Below are positions 17,478 through 25,981 of a DNA stretch of 46,892 nucleotides, one piece after another. Under the pieces are notes generated by a model. It was not told the DNA's origin and did no database searches. It saw only the letters and a program-made list of their open reading frames with translations. The DNA comes from Rhodospirillales bacterium. Its GTDB lineage: Bacteria > Pseudomonadota > Alphaproteobacteria > BOG-932 > Roseiterribacteraceae. A program made the translations under genes and the position numbers. The stretch is taken from NCBI GenBank assembly GCA_003165335.1, contig PLTD01000259.1, positions 1-46,892 of the forward strand, read 5' to 3'. Numbering within the stretch: position 1 is the first letter of the stretch; every line of letters starts with the position of its first letter.

Positions 17478-19247
17478 ATGAAGAATTCCCCGCTGTTACG
17501 ATGTCTGGCTATTTATCGAGAGATGCCGGTGCGGTTTTTGATTACCGCAACCCTGTTCACGATCGTGAATGGCAGCCTCGCCGGACAGCAATGGCTGATC
17601 GGTCGCGCAGTGAACGAAGTCGGTCACGGGCTGGTGGTTGTTCGTGCGGCAGACGGCAGTCTGGATTACCACCGCGCCATATTTTGGCTGATGCTTTTGA
17701 CGGCGGTCGCCCTTGTCAGAGGAATTCTGCAGTTCGTCGCCGGTCTGACTTCGCTTAGCATCGGACAGGCGCTTTTGACCCGCATTCGGGCTCGGATTTT
17801 GACTCAGGTGCAGCGCCTCGATCTGGCCTATCACTGGCTGCATGGGGTGGGGGAACTGATCACGCGCACGACGCGGGACTCAGACAAGGTTCGCGACGCG
17901 CTGATCAATTTCTGGCGGCAGGTATTCGAGACAACGACGATCATTTTGGCGTCGGTCGGGATACTTTGCTGGTATGCGCCGTGGCTAGGCATCGTGCCTT
18001 TGATCCTGATGCTGAGCGGGCTTTCGATCCTGGTGCTGCAGACCGATCGCCTTGTCGCGCTCGATCGCGCCGTCGGAACGGCCTATGACGCAGTCAACCA
18101 GGACCTCACCGAAGGTGTGAACGGGGTTCGCGTGATAAAGGCATTCGGCTTGGAATCTGCGCGCATCGCGGGATTCAATGCTCAGGTCACCGCTTTTACG
18201 GTCGAGGCGCGCTCGGCACTTCTCTACGCGGCCTTACGGGTTCCCATTCCTCAGATCGTCATCGCGCTCGGTCATGTCTGGGTATTGGCCTATGGCGCCC
18301 ATCTCGTGGGCGCCGGTCGTCTCAATATCGGTGAACTGGTCGCATCGCTTCTGGTTGCGAACACGCTGGTTCTGCGTATCGAAGGCATCGGGAGGGTTAT
18401 GCAGGTTTTTGCCGATGCCCGATCGTCGGCGGCGCGGATATGGGAGGTTCTCGACGCTAAACCGCAGATTCTGGCCGGGACATCTACAGTTTTTGCCGGT
18501 CCGCTCGGCGTAAGCTTGGATTGCGTGAGCGTCGCTGCGCCGGGAGGAGGCAGCGATATTCTGCACGACTTGTCGTTTCGCATCGAACCTGGCGAACTCG
18601 TGGCCCTGGTCGGCACGACAGGGTCGGGCAAGAGTACTTTGATGGGGTTGCTGCCGCGCCTGGTCGACGCGGATGACGGCTCAGTTTCGATCGGTTCGTC
18701 CCAGGATGGCTGGCACAACCTCAAGGATCTCGATATCGGTCAGTTGCGTCGGCGCGTACATGTCGTGCCGCAGGAAAGCTTTCTTTTCTCCGACACTTTA
18801 GCTGAAAATTTGCGCATGGGTGCGCCCGACGCCAGCGAAGACGAGCTGCGCGAGGCGTTGCAGTTGGCGTCCGGCGAAGAAATTCTGGATGGTTTGCACG
18901 ACGGTTTCGACGCCAAACTCGGCGATCGCGGCGTAACCTTGTCGGGTGGACAAAGACAGCGTCTATGCCTGGCGCGGGCACTCCTGGCGAACCCGGCAAT
19001 TCTGGGGCTAGACGATGCCACGAGCGCCCTAGACGCTGCGACCGAGCGCGTGGTTCTAAACAATATCCGCAGTTTCCGCGACCAAACCGGGCGGGCGGTC
19101 ACCGTGCTGATCGTGTCCAGTAAACTATCGACCATCTTGCTCACCGACCGTGTCCTGCTGCTGGCTAACGGCCGTATAGCGGCTCATGGAACGCATGACG
19201 AATTGGCGGCGAGCAGCCCTGAATATCGCGATTTGATGGGACTCTAG
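17478..19247 (+). CDS. ABC exporter half-transporter A (degenerate ATP site)
   Basis: This 589-residue fusion has an N-terminal six-helix membrane domain (about 20-310) and a C-terminal ATPase (about 350-589). Walker A is GTTGSGKST (about 378-386) and the signature is the intact LSGGQRQRL. Walker B ends LGLDDATSALD, with Asp where the catalytic Glu should be. The H-loop reads VSSKLSTI, with Ser where His should be. These are the marks of the degenerate half of a heterodimeric type IV exporter. The partner gene follows after two bases. The start could also be an in-frame GTG at 17430. The substrate is unknown. The chain is expected in the inner membrane. Confidence 0.92.
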   Translation: MKNSPLLRCLAIYREMPVRFLITATLFTIVNGSLAGQQWLIGRAVNEVGHGLVVVRAADGSLDYHRAIFWLMLLTAVALVRGILQFVAGLTSLSIGQALLTRIRARILTQVQRLDLAYHWLHGVGELITRTTRDSDKVRDALINFWRQVFETTTIILASVGILCWYAPWLGIVPLILMLSGLSILVLQTDRLVALDRAVGTAYDAVNQDLTEGVNGVRVIKAFGLESARIAGFNAQVTAFTVEARSALLYAALRVPIPQIVIALGHVWVLAYGAHLVGAGRLNIGELVASLLVANTLVLRIEGIGRVMQVFADARSSAARIWEVLDAKPQILAGTSTVFAGPLGVSLDCVSVAAPGGGSDILHDLSFRIEPGELVALVGTTGSGKSTLMGLLPRLVDADDGSVSIGSSQDGWHNLKDLDIGQLRRRVHVVPQESFLFSDTLAENLRMGAPDASEDELREALQLASGEEILDGLHDGFDAKLGDRGVTLSGGQRQRLCLARALLANPAILGLDDATSALDAATERVVLNNIRSFRDQTGRAVTVLIVSSKLSTILLTDRVLLLANGRIAAHGTHDELAASSPEYRDLMGL

Positions 19248-19249
19248 CC

Positions 19250-21118
19250 ATGGCACTCCCGCGGGGCGAAAGCGCCCTTTCCGACATCGAGCTTGAGGAA
19301 CGACTGGCCAAAAGTGCGCTTGACCGCAGCATGCTGAGCAGGGTCGCTCCGCTGCTTCGTCCAGTGCGCGGTCGCATCGCCGCCGTGATCGCCATCGAAA
19401 TTTTGCTTGTTGTGGCCGTCTTCCTGCGTCCGCTCCTAATCGGCAGGCTGATCGATCACGGCTTCGCTCACACCAAGCCGCACTGGCAGGTGAACCAGGG
19501 CGTCGTCACGTGGATCAGCCTCGCCCTTGTCGCGACTTGGGTGACCCGATTCAGCCTCGGTGGCGTGTCCCAGTATTTGGCGGGAACTGCAGCCATTCGG
19601 GTTTTGAATGCCTTGCGCATGCGCGTGTTTGCTCATGTGCAAGGACTGAGCGTCGGCTATTTCGACCGTACAAAAGCGGGGCGGATTATTTCCCGCGTGG
19701 ATCGTGACGTCGACACTTTGGAGCCATTGCTGATCCAGGGACCACCCGAATTCCTGTCTGCCGTCCTGCGCTGCGCGATGTCCGGAATCCTACTTTGGTC
19801 GATCACACCCAGCCTGTTTTTCAGCCTGGTGGGCATCGTACCGATCCTTTTTGGGGCAACCGCGATCTTCAAGCGCATATCACAAAAGAACTGGGCGCGG
19901 GTCGCAGAGAATCGCAGCCGATTCAGCGCGCATCTGGTCGAAACCGTGTCGGGCGTCCGGCTGCTGAAACAAACAGTGCGAGAGCACTCCAACCTGCAGC
20001 GCTACCGGCAGTTGCTTCACGAGTTCGATTCTTCTCTGGTGAAGGGCAACTTGCGTTCGGGGTGGTTCGCGCCGTTCACCGCAGTGCTAACCACGATGGC
20101 GATGGCGGTTGTAATCGTGGTCGGCGCGCGCGGAATTGCCCTTGGCACGGTGACATTGGGTCAGGTCGCCCAAAGCCTGTTCTATGTTTTTATGTTCCTC
20201 GGTCCGCTGCAGGAACTCAGCGATCTGTTCGAACGCTATGCCAGCGGTATGGCTTGTGCGCAGCGGATATTCCTGATGCTCGACACCAAGGCCGAGATAA
20301 CCGATCGGCCCAATGCCGTAGAATTGTCGTCAGTCCGGGGCGACGTCGGGTTCAAGAATGTGCGGTTCGCTTATGACCCGCGCAAAGCCACGCCTGTGAT
20401 CCGGGATTTGGATCTGCATGTACCGGCCGGCGAGGTGCTCGCCATTGTCGGTCCCACCGGTCACGGCAAGAGTACTTTGGTTCAGTTGCTGACGCGCTTC
20501 TACGACGTTGGCGAAGGTGCCGTGACGATCGATGGCCACGATGTCCGTGATATCAATCAGCACAGCCTGCGGCGTCACGTCGGGGTTGTGCTGCAGGATA
20601 ATGTGCTCTTCGGTGGAACGATTCTCGACAATCTGCGGCTTGCGAAACCGGATGCCACGGATGCGGAGCTTATCGCCAAGGCGCGGGAACTCGGGGCAGA
20701 TGAAATCCTCGAAGGGCTTCCTCATCAGTACCACACGAATGTCGGCCCCTCGGGCGCGCGTCTTAGCCATGGTCAGCGGCAGCTAGTTTGTCTCACCCGG
20801 GCCTATGTCGCAGACCCGGCAATTCTTGTCCTCGACGAGGCGACTTCGGCAGTCGATGTTCATACCGAACGCCGCATCCAGCGCGCTCTGCGTCGGCTTT
20901 GCGAAGGACGCACAGCGATTATTATTGCGCACCGGTTGGCCACAATTCGCGACGCTGACCGGATCGTGGTCATCCGGCATGGCCAAATTGCCGAACTCGG
21001 CAATCACCGGACACTTATCAACGCCGGTGGCCCCTATTCGGCTCTCTACCAAGCCTATGAGACAGATAGCATCGGCGTTGTTGCCGAGAGCGTGCAGGTC
21101 CAGGCGGCGGCTGAATAG
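19250..21118 (+). CDS. ABC exporter half-transporter B (partner of A)
   Basis: This 622-residue membrane-ATPase fusion starts two bases after the stop of half A, so the two are surely co-translated. The N-terminal membrane domain spans about residues 45-340. The ATPase has Walker A GPTGHGKST (about 400), Walker B ILVLDEATSAVD with the catalytic Glu, and an intact AHRLATI H-loop. Its signature is LSHGQRQ instead of LSGGQ. In a heterodimer that altered signature faces the degenerate Walker motifs of half A, leaving one competent ATP site made from B's Walker motifs and A's LSGGQ. The transported molecule is unknown. Confidence 0.92.
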   Translation: MALPRGESALSDIELEERLAKSALDRSMLSRVAPLLRPVRGRIAAVIAIEILLVVAVFLRPLLIGRLIDHGFAHTKPHWQVNQGVVTWISLALVATWVTRFSLGGVSQYLAGTAAIRVLNALRMRVFAHVQGLSVGYFDRTKAGRIISRVDRDVDTLEPLLIQGPPEFLSAVLRCAMSGILLWSITPSLFFSLVGIVPILFGATAIFKRISQKNWARVAENRSRFSAHLVETVSGVRLLKQTVREHSNLQRYRQLLHEFDSSLVKGNLRSGWFAPFTAVLTTMAMAVVIVVGARGIALGTVTLGQVAQSLFYVFMFLGPLQELSDLFERYASGMACAQRIFLMLDTKAEITDRPNAVELSSVRGDVGFKNVRFAYDPRKATPVIRDLDLHVPAGEVLAIVGPTGHGKSTLVQLLTRFYDVGEGAVTIDGHDVRDINQHSLRRHVGVVLQDNVLFGGTILDNLRLAKPDATDAELIAKARELGADEILEGLPHQYHTNVGPSGARLSHGQRQLVCLTRAYVADPAILVLDEATSAVDVHTERRIQRALRRLCEGRTAIIIAHRLATIRDADRIVVIRHGQIAELGNHRTLINAGGPYSALYQAYETDSIGVVAESVQVQAAAE

Positions 21119-21144
21119 CGCCGTCTGCAGTTCATCAGCCGACG

Positions 21145-22005
21145 TTAGATAGAATAATTGATTGGCGCTGGGTTATGGAACTCGCCCAGGATTTCCTTTT
21201 TCAGCTTTAATATGCGGCTGTCTTCGCGATCTCGCGGCTGTGTCAGTCCGACGTCGATAACCTTGCTGATGCGTCCCGGCCGCGGCTGCAGCACGATGAC
21301 CTGATCGCCCAGGAACACCGCTTCTTCGATATCGTGGGTGACCATGATCATGGTCACTCCCTTCTGCAGCCATATGCGCTGCAATTCCTCCTGCAGATAG
21401 AGCCGGGTCAGCGCATCGACGGCGCCCAGCGGCTCATCCAGAAGCAGGATGTCCGGCTCGTTAACCAGGGCGCGTGCGATCGCCGCGCGTTGCGCCATGC
21501 CGCCTGAGACCTGATGGGGATAGGCCTTTTCGAATCCGTTCAGGCCGACCAGTGCGATGTGATCCTTGACCAGCAGCCGCTTGGTCGCGGTATCGATCGG
21601 CCGGCTTGAAAAGGCGCTGGCGATGTTCTGCTCGATCGTCAGCCAGGGGAATAGCCGGTGATCCTGGAAGACAAGCCCACGATCCAGGCTTGGTCCCGAA
21701 ACAGGGCGTCCTCCGAACAGTATCTCGCCTTCGAAATCGCGGTCCAACCCGGCGATCAAGCGAAGCAGTGTCGATTTTCCGCAGCCGCTGGCGCCGACGA
21801 TCGTAATGAATTGGCCTGGCTGGGCGACCAGGCTGATGTCCTGCAGCACCGGTAGTGGTCTTCGGTCGATATTGAAGCTCTTGCTGACGTTGCGCACGAC
21901 CAACTCAGTCGCGTGATGCCGCCTTGCGACGGCAATGGATGGTGGTTCGTGGGTTTCCCGAGCGCGGTTCGCGGTGGGCAACTGGACGATCTTGCTTACG
22001 GCCAT
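21145..22005 (-). CDS. ssuB: Sulfonate/taurine-type ABC importer ATPase (SsuB-like)
   Basis: This 286-residue ATPase belongs to the nitrate/sulfonate/taurine importer group. It has Walker A GASGCGKST (about residue 73), the Q-loop FQDHRLFPWLT typical of SsuB/TauB, the signature VSGGMAQRAAIARAL, Walker B ILLLDEPLGAVD and the H-loop MVTHDIEEAV. The variable N-terminal 35 residues extend the usual start. It follows two permease genes on the minus strand (22-base gap) and completes the importer with the divergent binding protein at 23783. The gene symbol gives the family and is not proof of sulfonate specificity. Confidence 0.93.
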   Translation of the reverse strand: MAVSKIVQLPTANRARETHEPPSIAVARRHHATELVVRNVSKSFNIDRRPLPVLQDISLVAQPGQFITIVGASGCGKSTLLRLIAGLDRDFEGEILFGGRPVSGPSLDRGLVFQDHRLFPWLTIEQNIASAFSSRPIDTATKRLLVKDHIALVGLNGFEKAYPHQVSGGMAQRAAIARALVNEPDILLLDEPLGAVDALTRLYLQEELQRIWLQKGVTMIMVTHDIEEAVFLGDQVIVLQPRPGRISKVIDVGLTQPRDREDSRILKLKKEILGEFHNPAPINYSI

Positions 22006-22027
22006 TTGTGGTCTCTCGATGGTCTGG

Positions 22028-22819
22028 TCAGGAAAAGGCGGGACGCCAGCGCAAAAGATGCCGTTCCAGGGCGGTGACGGCCGCGTTCATCGCCCAGCCG
22101 GTACCGCCAACTAGCAGTATGCCAAGAACGATCATGTCGATTCTGAACTGCTCGCGGCCGGCCTCCAAAAGATTGCCGAGGCCGGGTGCGGCGGACAGGA
22201 ACAGTTCGGCGCCGATCACCGATATCCAGGCGAAGGACAATGCGAGCTTCAGGCCGGTCAGCACGCCCGGAAGGGCATAAGGGACGAGCACGAACCGCAG
22301 CCGGTAGAGCAGCTTGAAGCGATAGAGCGCAGCGACTTCGCGATAGGCTGTCGGCAGGTTGCGAACGCTCTCATAGGTATTCAGAGCCATAGGGAAAAAA
22401 GCTGCCAAGGCGACGAGCGCAAGCTTGGCACTTTCACCCATGCCGAACCAAAGCCCGAGCAACGGTACGAGGCCAAAGATGGGAATCTGTCTCAAAGCCG
22501 TCAGTAACGGTCCGAACAGCCGGTCCATCCAGAAGGAAACTCCGAGAAGCAATCCGATCGCAGTACCGATCGATCCACCGATGGCGAAACCCAAGACAAC
22601 CCGGAGCAGGCTGGCGCGGTAATTCTCCCAAAGCGCGCCGCTTTTGACTAAATCTAATCCTGTATCGAAGACCGCACCGATCGACGCATCTTGGAAAAGC
22701 GGCCCTGACGCTTCGTGCCCTTTTAGCGCCCAGACGAAGAATATCAATGCAAGCGGCACCGTGCCGCGTAGATCGGGGAGATGGGGAAATCTCGCTTTAT
22801 GCTTGTTCATTGTGGACAT
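22028..22819 (-). CDS. ssuC: ABC importer permease (SsuC-like, 2)
   Basis: This 263-residue inner-membrane permease has about six helices and the EAA-type loop ALPGVLTGLKLALSFAWISV (about residue 187), which contacts the ATPase. FGLVPLLGLWFGMGESAKLA is a typical SsuC/TauC core segment. The gene starts nine bases after the stop of permease 1, and the two are paralogues, so the channel may be a heterodimer. An alternative start lies four codons in (MNKHK). Confidence 0.9.
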   Translation of the reverse strand: MSTMNKHKARFPHLPDLRGTVPLALIFFVWALKGHEASGPLFQDASIGAVFDTGLDLVKSGALWENYRASLLRVVLGFAIGGSIGTAIGLLLGVSFWMDRLFGPLLTALRQIPIFGLVPLLGLWFGMGESAKLALVALAAFFPMALNTYESVRNLPTAYREVAALYRFKLLYRLRFVLVPYALPGVLTGLKLALSFAWISVIGAELFLSAAPGLGNLLEAGREQFRIDMIVLGILLVGGTGWAMNAAVTALERHLLRWRPAFS

Positions 22820-22828
22820 CCCGGTGAC

Positions 22829-23608
22829 TTACCTTGAGGGCAATTTCCAGCTTGAGAAATGCGCTTCGACCTGCCGCAGCATTTGGTCGAGAATGAAGCC
22901 GACGACGCCGGTCACCACGACACCGACCATGACAACGTCGATCTGAAACATCTGGCGGCCCCAATCCATCATGTGGCCGATACCGCTGCTGGCGGCGAAG
23001 AGTTCGGCCGCAACAACGATCATCCAGCTGCGACTGAGCGCAAGTCGAACTCCCGTCAGGATTGAGGGTAGAGCCGCCGGTAGCACCAGGCTCCGCATCA
23101 GGGCCAATCGGTCGAATCGGAATAGAGCTGCGACGTCTTTTAGGTGACGCGGTACGTTGCGCACGCCGTCCAGAGTGCTGAGCGCGACGGGAAAGAAGGC
23201 GGCGTTCGCGATGATAATGATCTTGAAGGTTTCGCCGATCCCGAAGGCGACGATCAGCAACGGGGCCCAGGCGATGAACGGAACTTGCCGAATGACCGTG
23301 AAGAGCAGGCCGAAATAGCGTTCGAGCGCGGGATATAACCCCATCGCCATACCTGCGATGAGGCCGGCCCCCGCACCGATCGCGAATCCGCTCAGAACCC
23401 GTGCCCCGCTCGCTTTGATATTGTCGATTAGCTCGCCGTCGGCGAGCAGGTCGAGAAAGGTCCGAAACACCTGCTGGGGAGGGATGAGGATATTCGCGGC
23501 GAACAGATGCGTCTGTGCAACCAGCTCCCAGACCCCGATCAAGATGAAGGGGGAGAGCAGGGATGGAAGCCGCTTGAGAAGCCACCCGAATGCGGGAGAA
23601 AGCTGCAT
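22829..23608 (-). CDS. ssuC: ABC importer permease (SsuC-like, 1)
   Basis: This 259-residue permease is first in the minus-strand transporter operon. It has FIAWAPLLIVAFGIGETFKI and the EAA loop ALPSILTGVRLALSRSWMIV, both typical of SsuC/TauC permeases, with a hydrophobic profile of about six helices. It is transcribed away from the binding-protein gene at 23783, sharing a 174-base promoter region. Most sulfonate importers have one permease gene. Two in tandem suggest a heterodimeric membrane domain. Confidence 0.9.
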   Translation of the reverse strand: MQLSPAFGWLLKRLPSLLSPFILIGVWELVAQTHLFAANILIPPQQVFRTFLDLLADGELIDNIKASGARVLSGFAIGAGAGLIAGMAMGLYPALERYFGLLFTVIRQVPFIAWAPLLIVAFGIGETFKIIIIANAAFFPVALSTLDGVRNVPRHLKDVAALFRFDRLALMRSLVLPAALPSILTGVRLALSRSWMIVVAAELFAASSGIGHMMDWGRQMFQIDVVMVGVVVTGVVGFILDQMLRQVEAHFSSWKLPSR

Positions 23609-23671
23609 ATTCTACAACACCAATTAGTATTTTAGTTTTGTACCACGATGCCATCAGCATAATTGCGGTGT

Positions 23672-23700
23672 TTGACCGCGTCCAGCAGATTATCTAATAT
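23672..23700 (+). promoter_or_regulatory. Sigma70-like promoter of sulfonate-type binding protein
   Basis: TTGACC (23672-23677), a 17-base spacer and TAATAT (23695-23700) form a good promoter about 80 bases before the binding-protein start. The -10 lies within TTATCTAATATAGTGGAC, a looser relative of the organosulfur element. Confidence 0.65.
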
Positions 23701-23782
23701 AGTGGACATTAATCCGAAATAGCGCGACGGTCCAGCCGTCGACTTTTCGACAGATCCGTTTCAACTTGAACCGAGAAATCCC

Positions 23783-24877
23783 ATGCTCCTGAGCAGATTT
23801 TCCGCCGTCGCCCTCGCCGTAGTGTCTTTGTCGATATCGGCCCTGCCGGCACGTTCGGAAACCCCGCCGTCGGTCATCCGTATAGGGCTTCCCGGAAGCA
23901 TTGGGACCGACATGCGTGGCGGGCGTCGAAGCGCGACAAATGCGGAACTGGTGGAGGCTGTGAACAAGGAGTTCGAAAACAGCGGGATCAAAATCGAGTG
24001 GAGCTATTTCGTCAATGCCGGTCCCGGCATCAACGAAGCCTTCGCCGCCGACCAGATCGATTTTACGGAATACGGCGATTTTCCTGCCGTGATCGCACGG
24101 TCAGGCGGCATTAAGATCAAGCTACTTGCGCCGGGTTCGCGCGGCGCCAGCGAATCCTATTTGGTGGTGCCGTCGGATTCCACTGCCAAATCGATTGTTG
24201 ACCTCAAAGGGAAGCGCGTCTCGGTCAATATGGGGCGGCCATGGGTGCTGGCGCTCACCCGTCTCGTGGAATCGAATGGGCTGAAGCTGTCCGACTTTCA
24301 GCTTTACAATCTCGTTATGCCTGACGGTGACGCCGCAGTGGCCGCTCATAGCGTAGATGCAACCTATACGTTGGATGGGCTCCAAGTTCAGGCGCAAGGG
24401 GGAGGAAAGATCATCTGGTCTACCCGCGATGCGCCGCTGGATTGGAAATTCACGGCCGAGTTGTTTGGCGCTGAGACGTTCATCGACAAATATCCTGAAA
24501 CCACCGCACGCCTAGTGGCGGCTGCGATCCGTTCGGCGCACCATAATTCGCTCCCTGAAAATCGCGACGAGTACATACGCAACTATGCCGAGGGACAGTC
24601 GATTCCCTACGATCTTGTCGCTGAAAGCTGGAAAGGCAAGGATCTCAAAGCGGCCTTATCGCCGCTGTTCGATCCTTTCGTTACTGCGCATTACACCGAT
24701 GTGATTGCCTTCGCGCTACAGAACAAGCTCATACGCACGACATTTAATGTCGATGACCTGCTCGAGCCGAAATTCGCCAATCAGGCGCTCATCGCCTTGC
24801 AGTTGACCGATTTCTGGACGCCGGTCGATGGGAAGGGCAACCCGCTCCCCGCGCTGGCAAATGTTCCCACCCACTGA
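23783..24877 (+). CDS. ssuA: Sulfonate-type ABC substrate-binding protein (SsuA-like)
   Basis: This 364-residue periplasmic protein has a clear Sec signal peptide (MLLSRFSAVALAVVSLSISA, cleaved after about PARS). The mature part follows the SsuA pattern: VIRIGLPGSIGTD, VEAVNKEFENSGIKIEWSYF, NEAFAADQIDFTEYGDFPAV, then VDLKGKRVSVNMGRPW and DGDAAVAAHSVDATYTLD. It delivers the substrate to the permeases encoded divergently. It is the only exported member of this fold here; the three DszB-like relatives lack signal peptides. The exact ligand is unknown. Confidence 0.92.
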   Translation: MLLSRFSAVALAVVSLSISALPARSETPPSVIRIGLPGSIGTDMRGGRRSATNAELVEAVNKEFENSGIKIEWSYFVNAGPGINEAFAADQIDFTEYGDFPAVIARSGGIKIKLLAPGSRGASESYLVVPSDSTAKSIVDLKGKRVSVNMGRPWVLALTRLVESNGLKLSDFQLYNLVMPDGDAAVAAHSVDATYTLDGLQVQAQGGGKIIWSTRDAPLDWKFTAELFGAETFIDKYPETTARLVAAAIRSAHHNSLPENRDEYIRNYAEGQSIPYDLVAESWKGKDLKAALSPLFDPFVTAHYTDVIAFALQNKLIRTTFNVDDLLEPKFANQALIALQLTDFWTPVDGKGNPLPALANVPTH

Positions 24878-24993
24878 AGCTTTCGGCGAATCGAAGCGCG
24901 GCGTCGCATGTCTCGCCGACCGAGGAGCAGGGTGCTCACGAATTCGCGCTCAATCTGAGGCCATAATCCCGCAAGCGACGGGCGCCTTTATTG

Positions 24994-25035
24994 CTGATCA
25001 TCTACTATATAGACGGAATTGTTTTTATATTGACA
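24994..25035 (+). promoter_or_regulatory. Organosulfur elements upstream of the desulfurisation operon
   Basis: Two AT-rich elements precede the operon starting at 25162. TGATCATCTACTATATAGAC (24994-25013) shares TCATCTACTAT with the site at 30310-30320. TATATTGAC (25026-25034) is an exact complement of the island nonamer. A further TTATAACAGATAC lies at about 25065. Confidence 0.6.
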
Positions 25036-25161
25036 CACGCGTGCAATCATGGGATTTGAATCCGTTATAACAGATACTCGGATGGCCGGACTGACCCCGA
25101 TACCCAATCCGCGTTCCAATATTCAAGTTTCTTCAAGTCTCTTCTTGTGAAGGAGTTATTC

Positions 25162-25896
25162 ATGTCTGCAGCCCCCGGTCTTACCGACGACGCCCGCGCA
25201 TTCGTCACGCGCACTCAAGCAGAGGCGCGCAAAGCCGTTCAAGTACTCAAGGAAACCCGCGTACTGTCGCCCAGCGGAACGCTTTTCTTTACGGTTCGGA
25301 TTCCGGGCGAGGAAAAGCTGATCAATCTTGCCCATACCGGCCCATGGGGTGTCGATCCGGACGGCTTCAACACCAATGTCGTCGGTTTCGATGGAACCGC
25401 ATATCTGGGCAAGGTCAACGGACCGGCCGAAGGACGCTATACGAAGCTCTTCAGGCAGTATCCGGACATCCAGGCGATCTCGCATGTCCATACCCCCCAT
25501 CTAGGCGCCTATTCGCAGGCGCATGCTGTCCTTCCGCTGCTTTATGTGCCGAACCGCCGGTTCCGCTTTTCGGCGGAAATTCCCGTCTATGTCGACCGCA
25601 GGCAGGCTGAGGTCGATTTCATCCTCGACTCGCTGGCCAAGGATAAGGAAGTGCCGGCGATCGTGGAGGCTAATGGCGGCGCTACCGTGTGGAGTTGGAA
25701 AGGCCTCATCGGTTTGGCGAACGACATTCTTCTTCTCGAAGAGGGCGCACAGTTTCAATTATTGGCCGCGGCGCTGGGTGGCGCACTTCCGTTCGGTCCC
25801 GGCGTGCTGCAGCAGCAATGGCGCATGGGTGGCCTCGTGCCTCCGGATGCAACGGTCGACGACGATGGCACGATCCACGCCTTGGCGGCCGAGTGA
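25162..25896 (+). CDS. Class II aldolase/adducin-like protein (1), altered metal site
   Basis: The ATG at 25162 has AGGAG at 25151-25155 and gives 244 residues. Class II aldolase features include a Ser/Gly-rich phosphate or substrate loop near LSPSGTLFF and the metal-binding pair in ISHVHTPHLGAYS (His108, His110). The usual third ligand, the His of an NHG motif, is absent: the equivalent place reads ANGGATVW (Asn171-Gly-Gly). The paralogue at 29539-30207 has the same NGG. The protein may use a different metal geometry or a different chemistry. It is the first gene of a four-gene operon with DszA-, OYE- and DszB-like genes. Function is inferred only at fold level. Confidence 0.85.
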   Translation: MSAAPGLTDDARAFVTRTQAEARKAVQVLKETRVLSPSGTLFFTVRIPGEEKLINLAHTGPWGVDPDGFNTNVVGFDGTAYLGKVNGPAEGRYTKLFRQYPDIQAISHVHTPHLGAYSQAHAVLPLLYVPNRRFRFSAEIPVYVDRRQAEVDFILDSLAKDKEVPAIVEANGGATVWSWKGLIGLANDILLLEEGAQFQLLAAALGGALPFGPGVLQQQWRMGGLVPPDATVDDDGTIHALAAE

Positions 25897-25981
25897 TCCA
25901 ACTTCCAGGGGGAGGGCCGGCGCCAGTTTTTGGGCCGGTCCTTTCCATGAACTCCAGAACGGCAGCGCCCGGGAGAAAATT

